This document shows positions 9,701-16,882 of a stretch of 64,000 bases of DNA, in pieces. This DNA comes from G963677445 sp963678275 (GTDB lineage: Bacteria; Bacteroidota; Ignavibacteria; Ignavibacteriales; Melioribacteraceae): assembly GCA_963678275.1 (NCBI GenBank), contig OY782765.1:3224001-3288000 (forward strand). Reading direction: 5' to 3'. The stretch's first letter is position 1. Each line of letters starts with the position of its first letter. The position numbers were made by a program, and so were the translations under genes. The notes under the pieces were generated by a model. That model was not told where the DNA came from and ran no database searches. It saw nothing but the letters and a program-made list of their open reading frames with translations.

Positions 9701-11059
9701 AAAGAATTACAATGGGAACTTCAAAACACCCAGCCGGGAAAGACAATGCATATAATATTGCACGACCTTGTATACCATGCACCATGGCTACATTCATCTT
9801 TAGCAGAGGTAATGCTAGAATGGGTAGAAAAAAACCCTGAACTGATTAATAACAACAGATCCTATTGCTTGAAAATAATCACGAAAGGTGGGACAAAACC
9901 CGCCAGATTAGTAAAATTGGCAATACAACAGATAGAACAAAACCATGATTCAATAATCATTTCGTATTGGTACGCTCTTTTTGTCGATTGCGATCCGGGA
10001 AATGGCATACCGGCATTAGAAAAGTGGCTGTCAAATCTAGTTGCTGCTGAGGCTTTAGAAGCGGCGCAAATTTTCATTACGACGCTTATGGGAACAAGAA
10101 ATACGATAGAGGGCGGATCAACTTTTAACTATTTCCATACTTCGAAACATCTAAAGTCGTTATATATTTTAATGTCCAAGTATATACGTATAAAGGAGGA
10201 CATTGACCGAACAGATGCGGGAGTATTTTCCCCCGGATTGCGCGATGATGCTCAGGAAGCGCGAAGCATGCTTTTTAATCTTTTATCGGCAATGCCCGGG
10301 AAAGAATGCTACACAGTATTAAAACAACTTGCAGATGAACATCCGGATCAAGATTATAAACCATTCATGGAGAAACAGGCTTATAAAAGAGCGGAAGAAG
10401 ATGGTGATTTGGAGCCTTGGTCGGTGAAGCAGGTTTGTGAATTTGAAAATAATCAACTGATAACTCCTTTAACACATCGTCAGCTATTTGACTTAGTTGT
10501 AATAAGATTGAAAGATTTGAAGAATTGGCTCGAAGATGGAAACGATAGTCCTGCGCAAACCTGGAAACGTGCGGAAGAAGAAACTGAAGTGCGTAATTTA
10601 ATTGCCGGTTGGCTCAACCTTAATTGCCGTGAACAATACACTACGGCGCAAGAACCAGAAATTGCGAACAGTCAACGAATGGATATCTGGGTAAATAATC
10701 CAAATACGCATTCTCCAGTACCAATCGAACTAAAACTTCTCGACAAGAATTGGTCTGGTGAAAAATTGTGTGAGAGGTTGCGTAATCAGTTAGCAGGTGA
10801 TTATTTGCGAGAGAATAGCGCTGGATGCGGTGTGATGTTATTAGTATGGCAGGGGAATGATCTCCCTAAACATTGGATCATCAATGGACAAAGAATCGAT
10901 TTGAGAGGATTGGAAAACGCTTTAAAACTTTATTGGAAAAGTATTTCAGATCAATATCCAGGCATTGAGACGATTGAAATTATTGTTATTGACTTAACAA
11001 AAAGAGAAAAAATCAGTAATTCCTCATTCCCAAGCTGGCAAAACCAAAAATCAAAATAA
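6728..11059 (+). CDS. Large NACHT/STAND-like ATPase with C-terminal PD-(D/E)XK-like nuclease; candidate defence protein
   Basis: 1443 residues from the ATG at 6728 (a GTG at 6716 is possible; neither has a good ribosome site). Near the N-terminus is a P-loop AEAGAGKT at 51-58, a Walker B of NACHT type, WFFLDSVDEAR at 110-120, and ISSRP at about 149-153, matching the TSRP sensor of NACHT proteins. A long alpha-helical middle (about 350-1250) resembles HEAT-like repeats. Near the C-terminus, Asp1319 in MDIW and Glu1334-Lys1336 in IELK form a D-x(14)-E-x-K pattern of restriction-type nucleases, followed by RLRNQLAGDYLRE and VMLLVWQG. STAND NTPases with nuclease effectors (for example Avs proteins) sense phage and cut DNA; that role here is inference. 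It is a solitary gene in a repeat-rich, AT-rich region next to toxin-antitoxin loci. Confidence 0.8.
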   Translation: MEEFIPLNREFIPVPQTPEEIEVNEILSAFYPDKSKSWEDINLEFRCVILAEAGAGKTEEFKQKAKDIAQKGNPAFFIRIEDIEADFDNAIEIGNIDNFHKWIESTNEAWFFLDSVDEARLVNPRSFEKAIKKFSKLISDATHRAHIFISSRPYAWRQKADKRLLDELLFFPAKQEQKDNAGPNIGPLSSLTVNFMLPLDEERIRKFCTTRLVKNVEGLLNDIARLDLWNLAERPFDLEGVLAKWDKDEKLGGRLELLDHNINKRLTNGHNIDRAQLRSLNLEEARKGACRLAAAVILTGKPGINVPDSTPVKPGIEAESILADWRDAKDIQTLLECGIFNDVIYGAVRFRHRDIRELLAAEWFDDLLKKGKSRYSIENLFFREQYGENIMTPRLRSILPWLILKDDRILKRAQTILPEIVIEGGEPARLPLEERKKILRDIVERIFSKKVENNAQYNSSIARIANSDLSEETGQLIDKYLDNDDVIFFLARLVWQGEMSSCLAPLFDIALNSCRNNYARRESARAVMILGTMEQQKKLWQRLNENKAQLPSELLKVIVKSTEPDKFSIGQLLISLGKLLPYKRFETNELTRSLKDFFSRVPDNIDPEIVTNLVDNLFDFLKSPPHEKRRDFLISKEFSWLLIPTVHLLEKLIISRNQTSRNEKSLNILLMIPTLRYYHNDYLGKYIETLSETLPRWEELNDDLYWASIEHARSQNKRKSEGRLTDDWAITRIGHFWNFNLDSLPRLLEYVRLRERIEDKMVALSTAVRVFFQENRPAHILKALEDKVIGNKALKQQLDILLKPPKLDEKSKYEEDEAKVRREWEINKEQEKKNRDSWISDLKADPNKISNPPNVRPGNLTIDQHRLMNEVQEIISNTNKYSSYANWHVLNTEFGEAVARAYRDAAVNHWKQYHPKLPSEGAPPDRTPISLIFGLTGLEIESRENSDFPQYFDENQVRHALRYITWELNGFPSWLERMHQAFPKLVEEAVIKELQWELQNTQPGKTMHIILHDLVYHAPWLHSSLAEVMLEWVEKNPELINNNRSYCLKIITKGGTKPARLVKLAIQQIEQNHDSIIISYWYALFVDCDPGNGIPALEKWLSNLVAAEALEAAQIFITTLMGTRNTIEGGSTFNYFHTSKHLKSLYILMSKYIRIKEDIDRTDAGVFSPGLRDDAQEARSMLFNLLSAMPGKECYTVLKQLADEHPDQDYKPFMEKQAYKRAEEDGDLEPWSVKQVCEFENNQLITPLTHRQLFDLVVIRLKDLKNWLEDGNDSPAQTWKRAEEETEVRNLIAGWLNLNCREQYTTAQEPEIANSQRMDIWVNNPNTHSPVPIELKLLDKNWSGEKLCERLRNQLAGDYLRENSAGCGVMLLVWQGNDLPKHWIINGQRIDLRGLENALKLYWKSISDQYPGIETIEIIVIDLTKREKISNSSFPSWQNQKSK

Positions 11060-11224
11060 ATCCTTAACAAATAATCGTAATCGTTCCCGGCTTTATTTTT
11101 CTACGGCGTTTATTCGAATATAATAACGAGCGCTGCTCCCAGGAGAATATTCCATGAAAACGAGAGCGGCTCGTGCGCGATTCAATTTTCCGCCATTTAA
11201 ATCATGAATATTATTAAATCACTC

Positions 11225-11308
11225 AATTCCTAATTCCTAATTCCTAATTCCCAATTCCTAATTCCTAATTCCTAATTCCCAATTCCTAATTCCTAATTCC
11301 TAATTCCT
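11225..11308 (+). repeat. Heptanucleotide tandem repeat (AATTCCT)n
   Basis: Twelve consecutive 7-bp units. The pattern is three AATTCCT units then one AATTCCC, twice over, then four AATTCCT, so there is a 28-bp higher-order period. Short runs of the same unit occur at about 14247-14260 and, inverted, at 33502-33533. It lies between the NACHT-like gene and the tail-collar relic. Confidence 0.97.
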
Positions 11309-11313
11309 AATTT

Positions 11314-11772
11314 TCACCCCTGTCTTGGGGCGATATCTCCGAATGTACAGATAATAAATCTTACGGCTAAATAAGGGGGACGGTTTTCATGGTACTGGCC
11401 GCTTCCGCTGTAGCCTACTGATACAGTTCCTTTATCCGCGCAGGTGAGATTAACTGTTGCTTCTCCCATTTCATTATTTGCTGAGCTTTGATAAATATTT
11501 GAGTTTGTGGGGGCTGGTCCCGGGTAATTTCCTTCCGGGTCTGTATTTCCTCCGGCAAAACCTTTATAACATTTTGGTTTTACAGCGCCCGTATATGTCG
11601 GAGCCCTGGTAATTTCTGCCTGATGGCTATGCGCTGCCATTTGACTAACTGTTAGTTTAACTGCCTCCGCCGCTTTTAAAATATAATGCCCGAATATTGA
11701 AGGAGTAAAAATCAACCCGGAAACAGGCCGGTTCGATACAGGAGATAGCGCGGCAGAGTAAACATATAACAA
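11314..11772 (-). pseudogene. 5'-truncated tail-collar / MdpB-like protein
   Basis: The last 120 residues carry the C-terminal signature of the phage tail-collar or 'microcystin-dependent protein' family: LTVSQMAAHSH, then a glycine-, asparagine- and proline-rich stretch, then PPYLAVRFIICTFG. In intact members this follows an N-terminal domain of about 80 residues with a LPDLRGR motif. Here the preceding 33 codons (MLYVYSAALS onward) do not resemble it and no upstream copy is visible. The start shown is only the longest frame; the homologous part begins near 11673. It is most simply the surviving 3' end of a decayed gene. Confidence 0.7.
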
Positions 11773-11841
11773 TATGTATGATTTTTTTTATTATTTCAGC
11801 AGACTGAATACCACCCTGTCTGTCTTAAATCGCAGACATAA

Positions 11842-11961
11842 CAGCCCGCAATTCACGAAATAAATTTTGATGCTTCCCGCTTAAGCTCGGGCATCTGTTA
11901 CAATTCAATAAATATTGAAGGCAGATTCAACTGAACAAAAAAAATGTCGATGATGAAGTAG
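11842..11961 (+). pseudogene. Relic of a T9SS sorting domain
   Basis: In one frame this stretch reads as the end of a sorting domain: INFDASRLSSGI, then SINIEGRFN, an in-frame TGA, then TKKMSMMK and a TAG stop. It aligns with the last 35 residues of the protein at 12850-13974 (IEFDGSHLSSGI, SINVNGKFNSTKKMLMMK). The internal stop and the lack of any upstream reading frame show that it is a dead remnant, probably from a duplicated or deleted neighbour. Confidence 0.8.
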
Positions 11962-12130
11962 TAAACTACTTTAACGGAAATCCCGAATTATCAGGGTTGA
12001 TAATCAAGCGCAAGTCCTTCAAACTGAGCTTTCAGTTTAGCGGGAATTCTAATTAAAAAATAAGATGAAAACAATTATCGTCACCAAAAATGGGTGAACC
12101 GATAACCTGAAATGAATTAGGATAAAGCTT

Positions 12131-12847
12131 ATGAAACAAGGAAAAATATTTTTCGTTTTATTATTCCTGACATTTACATCGGGAATTTATGCTCAAATAG
12201 AGCCATGGGCATCACCTGAAGAAACATCTTCATATACACTTGAGGATATTTATCAACGGTTGAAATATGGCACAACCGGTTCAATGAGTACTTTCATGGA
12301 ACCTGATGCAGCTCCAATGTCAACTATGCATACTTTAAATGATATTATGGATGCCGCCGGCTTTAGACTCATTCAAAAAACAGGACAAACCACTTCATAT
12401 TCTACTGGTGACGATGGGGATAAAGAAGAAGGGATAATATGGCCCGCTTCTCGTTTTACAGATAATTATGATGGTACAATAACTGATAATCTAACCGGGC
12501 TTGTCTGGCTGCAGGAATGTGGTGCAAGTGATAATTGGGAGGGAGCTTTAAACCAATGCAACATACTATCTGAGGACACTCCTTTTTTATCTGATGGATC
12601 AGCACAGGGAGATTGGCGTCTGCCAAACATTAACGAACTATCATCTCTTTTAGATTATAGTCAATCTTTTCCCGCTTTGCCAAATGGACATCCTTTTAAT
12701 AATTTACTAAACGATTATTACTGGACGAGTACTACGAATGCAGATAACACTTTTTTTGCTTTCACAGTTAATATAGCAAACGGTTCAGTTGATGTAGAAT
12801 CGAAAACTCAGGTATTCTTTATTCTCGCAGTTCGTAATGGGAATTAA
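12131..12847 (+). CDS. Secreted DUF1566 (Lcl C-terminal-like) domain protein
   Basis: 238 residues with a signal peptide (about 1-21, ending IYAQ). From about residue 105 it shows the DUF1566 pattern: RFTDNYDGTITDNLTGLVWL, a cysteine before NILS, DWRLPNINELSSLLD, YYWTST, and a final AVRNGN. DUF1566 domains occur in exported and surface proteins, including the Legionella collagen-like adhesin; their ligand is generally unknown. The N-terminal 80 residues are unique. It is two bases upstream of the following T9SS protein, so the two are likely co-transcribed. It has no T9SS sorting domain itself. Confidence 0.85.
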   Translation: MKQGKIFFVLLFLTFTSGIYAQIEPWASPEETSSYTLEDIYQRLKYGTTGSMSTFMEPDAAPMSTMHTLNDIMDAAGFRLIQKTGQTTSYSTGDDGDKEEGIIWPASRFTDNYDGTITDNLTGLVWLQECGASDNWEGALNQCNILSEDTPFLSDGSAQGDWRLPNINELSSLLDYSQSFPALPNGHPFNNLLNDYYWTSTTNADNTFFAFTVNIANGSVDVESKTQVFFILAVRNGN

Positions 12848-12849
12848 TT

Positions 12850-13974
12850 ATGAGAAAGAACTATAATAAAACAGAGATGAGCCGGAACAATTATTCCTGG
12901 AATAATTTGCTCTTACTAATTACGATCATTCTATTTTTAAAGTTATCTTCCCTGTTTGCTCAAACCGGAAATATAGATGCAACAGATAAGTGGGCATGGG
13001 GAACAAATATCGGCTGGGTGGATTTTCATCCCCAATATGGTGGAGTCACAGTCTATTATGACCATTTGGAAGGTTACGCATGGGGAGAAAATATTGGCTG
13101 GATTAGATTAGGTACACACACGACAGGCGCTCCTCATACTTATCAGAATAATAGTTATGATAATTACGGTGTAAACCACGATGGTTCCGGAAATCTTTCA
13201 GGTTTTGCGTGGAGTCCAAATGTTGGATGGATAAATTTTAACCATGAGTACAGTCCGGTTACGATCAATATGACTACCGGTAGTTTTGACGGTTATGCAT
13301 GGGGTGAGAATATTGGCTGGATTCACTTTAAAAATTCTATTCCTGAGTATAATGTAGTGTGTACAAATCCCGCATTGCCGGTAGAGTTAATATCTTTCGT
13401 CGTAAATGTAAATGAGAACAAGGTTGTACTTGATTGGCAGACCGCGACAGAAGTTGATAATTATGGTTTTTCGATTGAGCGCGCTTCGGGTCATACTTCA
13501 ACTCCGATTAGTATGACGGGAGATAAGGGATGGGTGGAAATTGGTTTTGTTCAGGGACACGGCAACAGCAGTTCACCAAAAGAGTATTCTTTTGTGGATA
13601 ATAATCCTGCGAACGGAATTCTGCATTATCGTTTAAAACAGATCGATAACAACGGCGATTTCCAATATTCAGAGGTTGAAATGATATCATTCATGGAATC
13701 GTTACCAACAGAATTTGCATTGGAACAGAATTACCCGAATCCATTTAATCCAGCAACAACAATAAAATTTGGTTTGCCCGAAACCGGAAACGTTTATTTA
13801 AGAGTATTTAATATTCTTGGTCAAGAAACGGCAGAATTACTTAATCAAGAAATGAAAGCCGGATATCACCAAATAGAATTTGATGGTTCCCACTTAAGCT
13901 CAGGCATCTATTTTTATTCCATAAATGTTAATGGTAAGTTTAACTCAACAAAAAAAATGCTGATGATGAAATAG
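12850..13974 (+). CDS. T9SS-sorted surface protein with GYAWGENIGWI repeats
   Basis: 374 residues. A signal sequence with an unusually long charged N-region (about 1-37, ending LFAQ) is followed by four related segments of 30-50 residues carrying WAWGTNIGWVDF, GYAWGENIGWIRL, GFAWSPNVGWINF and GYAWGENIGWIHF. A linker domain (PVELISFVVNVNENKVVLDW) typical of FCB secreted proteins follows, then the type A sorting domain with QNYPNPFNP and the terminus KKMLMMK. It should be exported by Sec, crossed by T9SS and attached to or released from the surface. The repeat probably forms a small beta fold; its function is unknown. The relic at 11842-11961 derives from a similar gene. Confidence 0.9.
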   Translation: MRKNYNKTEMSRNNYSWNNLLLLITIILFLKLSSLFAQTGNIDATDKWAWGTNIGWVDFHPQYGGVTVYYDHLEGYAWGENIGWIRLGTHTTGAPHTYQNNSYDNYGVNHDGSGNLSGFAWSPNVGWINFNHEYSPVTINMTTGSFDGYAWGENIGWIHFKNSIPEYNVVCTNPALPVELISFVVNVNENKVVLDWQTATEVDNYGFSIERASGHTSTPISMTGDKGWVEIGFVQGHGNSSSPKEYSFVDNNPANGILHYRLKQIDNNGDFQYSEVEMISFMESLPTEFALEQNYPNPFNPATTIKFGLPETGNVYLRVFNILGQETAELLNQEMKAGYHQIEFDGSHLSSGIYFYSINVNGKFNSTKKMLMMK

Positions 13975-14503
13975 TGGACTGCTCTTTCAATCCCGCATCA
14001 ACGGGATTGACAGAACAGCAATCAGGAGAACCAGGATATAACCAATTATTATACCCATGTAATCAATAAAAAACGCTTACTTTCATGAATTATTGAAGAG
14101 GTAATTGTTTACGGTTTTCTCTATTAAAGCGTCAGGTAACTTCATCCTGACCATCAATACAATCCTCTTAATCCTGTTCTTTTGGAGACGCAGGTGCCTG
14201 CCGCTAAGGTTAAAAATCTATAATATGGTTTCATCACATCCCCTCCATTCCTAATTCCTCATTTTTATCCGACGTGGAAAAGGTAATTCGCGATTTTTGT
14301 TTTTGGGATTTGGGTCTAAGTGAATTAGCGGCCTTTTTCCCCGAAAGATAAAAACGTATTTACCAAACAACTATTTCATGGAGAACATTAAACATTTGAC
14401 TATTTTGGTTCCAATGCATAAATTACAGTGGGATTTCCCACAAGTGTGATGTATAACTTGTAAGTTCCCCTAAATACAAAAGATATCGATGGAGCAAACA
14501 TAA
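13975..14503. other. Intergenic region with dispersed repeat F, no gene
   Basis: About 530 bases without a credible gene. It includes repeat F at 14101-14182, one or two AATTCCT units near 14250, and an AT-rich stretch ahead of the antitoxin gene at 14504. Confidence 0.6.
14101..14182 (+). repeat. Dispersed repeat F, copy 1
   Basis: Begins GTAATTGTTTACGGTTTTCT and ends with AATCCTCTTAATCCTGTTCT. A second copy at 15391-15473 matches over about 80 bases with a few changes, and a fragment is seen near 14911-14946. Confidence 0.85.
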
Positions 14504-14776
14504 ATGGAACAGATAATAAAGAAATATGACGCGAAACTTGATAATAAAAAAAGACTGACAATCAGAGGCGCGAAATTCAGTTTTTATCATGTGGAAGAAT
14601 TTGAAAATGGCGCGATTGTTTTACGACCAAGAGTTTTGGTTGACCCGGATGAATTATCAAAAAACACATTAAGTATGATGGACAAATCGATTGAAAACTT
14701 AAATCTGGGAAAAGCATCAGATCCGATTGATTTGCATAAGTATCTGTCATTTTCGGAAGATTCTGATGAAGTTTGA
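14504..14776 (+). CDS. Antitoxin-like protein of a decayed toxin-antitoxin pair
   Basis: 90 residues. DAKLDNKKRLTIRGAKFSFY followed by HVEEFENGAIVLRPRVLVDP and a helical C-terminal tail resemble small proteins that commonly precede a RelE-like toxin in anaerobes. The last 11 bases overlap the start of a toxin remnant (14766-14899), as expected for an antitoxin-toxin operon. With the toxin destroyed this protein has no obvious partner left here, though it might still counter a related toxin elsewhere in the genome. The antitoxin role is inferred from context and from family memory, not from a defined domain. Confidence 0.7.
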   Translation: MEQIIKKYDAKLDNKKRLTIRGAKFSFYHVEEFENGAIVLRPRVLVDPDELSKNTLSMMDKSIENLNLGKASDPIDLHKYLSFSEDSDEV

Positions 14777-14899
14777 AATCCGGATGGGTATTCCCCAAAC
14801 CAGCTTCCGGTAATAGAAACAGAGCCACATCCTGAAGATAAAAAGAAAAGCGGCTACCAGAAAATCAGACTTTCAAACTTGCCCGACGCGGACATTTGA
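14766..14899 (+). pseudogene. RelE-like toxin remnant with large internal deletion
   Basis: The ATG at 14766 gives MKFEIRMGIPQTSFR then a stop. In another frame the sequence continues as TEPHPEDKKKSGYQKIRLSNLP to a TGA at 14897-14899. These two pieces are what I recall as the beginning (MKFE-RMG-PEM) and the end (LEPHPEDKK-Y-KI-LS-LP) of a toxin family of roughly 120 residues found with this type of antitoxin. About 80 codons in between are gone and the frame has shifted. The gene cannot make a functional toxin. Confidence 0.75.
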
Positions 14900-15057
14900 T
14901 TAATATACTCCATTCGAGCGCAGAGTAACTTTATCCTGACCTGATAATAACAGATGTTGTAATAAATAAAAATTAAATATTTTTCTTATTGACATCGTAT
15001 GACTATTTATTATATTAATGGTATAAACTTTATCGTACTTAATCAGGGTAATGAACA

Positions 15058-15297
15058 TTGCCGGTGGTAAAATCAGCCATATCATTGGATAAAAACCTCT
15101 TTGACAAAGTAAATAAACTGGCCGGAGAAATGAATGTTTCCAGAAGCCGGATATTTATTCTGGCAGCGGAAGAATACTTAAAAAAGCAGGAAAACAGGAA
15201 ACTTTTTGAAGAAATTAACGCGTCTCATGAAAATGTGAATAACATGGAAGAGAGAAAAACTATCAACTCCGCAAAACAAAGAATAAAAGAAACTTAA
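15058..15297 (+). CDS. Ribbon-helix-helix (CopG/MazE-like) antitoxin
   Basis: 79 residues. KSAISLDKNLFDKVNKLAGE then MNVSRSRIFILAAEEYLKK is a canonical ribbon-helix-helix DNA-binding domain. A charged C-terminal tail (about 48-79) would wrap the toxin. The frame starts with TTG at 15058 after AGGG; a GTG at 15064 is an alternative. It lies 10 bases before a broken MazF/PemK gene, so this is an orphan antitoxin. It may still repress its own promoter. Confidence 0.85.
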   Translation: MPVVKSAISLDKNLFDKVNKLAGEMNVSRSRIFILAAEEYLKKQENRKLFEEINASHENVNNMEERKTINSAKQRIKET

Positions 15298-15307
15298 CTT
15301 CAGAAAA

Positions 15308-15396
15308 ATGGTAATCAAACAGGTCGATATCTTTTGGAACCTACAGGTTCTGAACCTGGCTACAGACATCCTGTAATTGTTTTAGACCAGATTATT
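15308..15396 (+). pseudogene. MazF/PemK-type toxin remnant, frameshifted and truncated
   Basis: From the ATG at 15308 the first residues MVIKQVDIFW match the MazF/PemK start (VIKQGDIFW). A frameshift follows, after which another frame reads EPTGSEPGYRHPVIVLDQ, the well known MazF second strand region. Homology stops at about 15390, where dispersed repeat F begins. About 80 C-terminal codons are missing. The repeat boundary suggests that insertion of, or recombination at, the repeat removed the rest of the toxin. Confidence 0.85.
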
Positions 15397-15473
15397 GTTT
15401 ACCGTTTTCTCTAAACAAAAGTCGGGTAAATTCATCCTGACCATAAATACAATCCTCTTAATCCTGTTCTTTT
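15391..15473 (+). repeat. Dispersed repeat F, copy 2
   Basis: ATTATTGTTTACCGTTTTCT onward, matching 14101-14182. Its left edge coincides with the end of the MazF homology, so it may mark the break that destroyed the toxin gene. Confidence 0.85.
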
Positions 15474-15633
15474 TGTGAGTTCGCGGCCTGTTCACTCCGG
15501 AAAAACTTCATTCCATTTTTTCTCTTCTTAAAAACAATACAAAACAGTTATTATTTATAACCAATAATCCGAACTTTCAGCCGGATATCGGAGTTCCTGA
15601 TTATAATAACGGAAATAAAAAATCGGAAAACAA

Positions 15634-16113
15634 ATGGGATTTTACCAGCTTAAAACAACACAGAAAATATCCGCTCCTCCTGAGCAGGTGTGGGATTTCA
15701 TCTCTTCCCCGGCGAACCTGAAAAAGATCACCCCCGATCACATGGGCTTTGATATCACCTCGGGCGATCTGCCGGATAAAATGTACCCGGGGATGATCAT
15801 CAGCTACAAAGTCAGCCCCCTCCTCGGTTTAAAACTAACCTGGGTAACCGAAATAACCCATGCGGAGGATAAAAAATACTTCGTCGATGAACAGAGAGTC
15901 GGCCCATATACAATATGGCATCATGAACACATTATTGAACCGGCTGAAGGGGGCGCGCTTATGAAGGATATAGTATCCTATAAACCCCCCTTCGGCTTTC
16001 TCGGTTCGATAGCCAACTCACTGATAATAAAAAAACAGCTAAAAGAAATTTTCGATTACCGTGAAAAAGCGATAGAAAAAATATTCGACACTCAATCAGT
16101 GAAGAGTGGCTAG
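15634..16113 (+). CDS. SRPBCC (START-like) family protein
   Basis: 159 residues. YQLKTTQKISAPPEQVWDFI then SSPANLKKITPDHM is the classic start of an SRPBCC/polyketide-cyclase-like ligand-binding fold, and the end shows a long C-terminal helix (FDYREKAIEKIF). Members bind hydrophobic ligands in a deep cavity; the close relatives are uncharacterised. GGAAAACAA precedes the ATG. It is an isolated gene with repeat-laden DNA on both sides. A specific substrate cannot be predicted. Confidence 0.85.
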   Translation: MGFYQLKTTQKISAPPEQVWDFISSPANLKKITPDHMGFDITSGDLPDKMYPGMIISYKVSPLLGLKLTWVTEITHAEDKKYFVDEQRVGPYTIWHHEHIIEPAEGGALMKDIVSYKPPFGFLGSIANSLIIKKQLKEIFDYREKAIEKIFDTQSVKSG

Positions 16114-16467
16114 TTTAGAGTGAAAAGTTAAAAAACAGCAATTCTTATTTTAGACTATTAACAATACACTAAAGCCGACATGTTGAGGATAATTCGGAGA
16201 GCAATATTTGTCAAAAGCCCGCCAATAACTTGTTGCCGATTGTAAGGCCGCGATTCTAAATACGTACTCGTTCTCGTAATCATAGACTGGCAAGCCAGAA
16301 GAAAAAGTGGTTAGTGGAGAGTGAAGAGATAAGAACCAGCAATTTTTCTTTAAAATGACTTCTAAATCCCCAAAAAGTCCCGTCATGGATCCGCCGCGTC
16401 GGACAGGCTTTCAGATAATAGCCCCGCAATTCATTGTGGGGGAGACAATGTAGGGGAGGAAATTATA

Positions 16468-16513
16468 AGTCCCGCCAGGGATTCTCCGCGGCGAACAGGC
16501 AGACAGAATTACC
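16468..16513 (+). repeat. Dispersed repeat A, copy 2
   Basis: 46 bases with no visible difference from 5019-5064. Followed after about 25 bases by repeat B (16540-16579). Confidence 0.85.
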
Positions 16514-16539
16514 CGGTAAATTGATGGTCAAATAAAATT

Positions 16540-16579
16540 TTGCCATTTTGCGTAGAATTTAACTCCTTACGGAGTAATC
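16540..16579 (+). repeat. Dispersed repeat B, copy 2
   Basis: Differs from 5282-5321 at only a few positions (CCATTTTGCG for CCATATTGCG; CTTACGGAG for CTTATGGAA). Confidence 0.8.
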
Positions 16580-16882
16580 GTCTTTTCAAAACGCTCATGT
16601 TATTCGAGAAAGAGAACGATTACGAGTGCCTGTTCCATGATTACCAAAAAAATTTGTCAATTTGGGGGAAATTCACAATCAGATTCCGGCTCTGCCACTT
16701 CCCTAATAAAGTTTATCGCTATCAATGCATCCGGACAACAGTTCCCTGTTTTAAGCAGGGAAATATTTAAAAGCTCCTCTCCATAATTTTTTGCATTGTT
16801 TTTTCACCCTGGAATTTTAAATTTAGGATATACTTTTTTAACTATAGCAGAAAAAATAATATCTTAAAAAGGAGGGATGAAC

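Larger units (their letters stand above)
16114..16882. other. Intergenic region built of dispersed repeats
   Basis: It contains repeat C at 16278-16300, a hairpin at about 16422-16440 (CCCCGCAAT/ATTGTGGGG), repeat A at 16468-16513 and repeat B at 16540-16579, the same set as the region at 4.8-5.35 kb. A 76-codon frame across repeat B (16540-16770) is not protein-like. The last 60 bases probably carry the promoter of the next gene. Confidence 0.65.

Noticed and set aside
9447..9797. Antisense frame within the NACHT-like gene
   Set aside because: A shadow of the large coding sequence; no start context or motif.
11225..11308. Possible CRISPR array
   Set aside because: The units are contiguous 7-mers with no spacers, so this is a simple tandem repeat.
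16540..16770. 76-codon plus-strand open frame
   Set aside because: It starts inside dispersed repeat B, has no ribosome site and no protein-like pattern; treated as non-coding.
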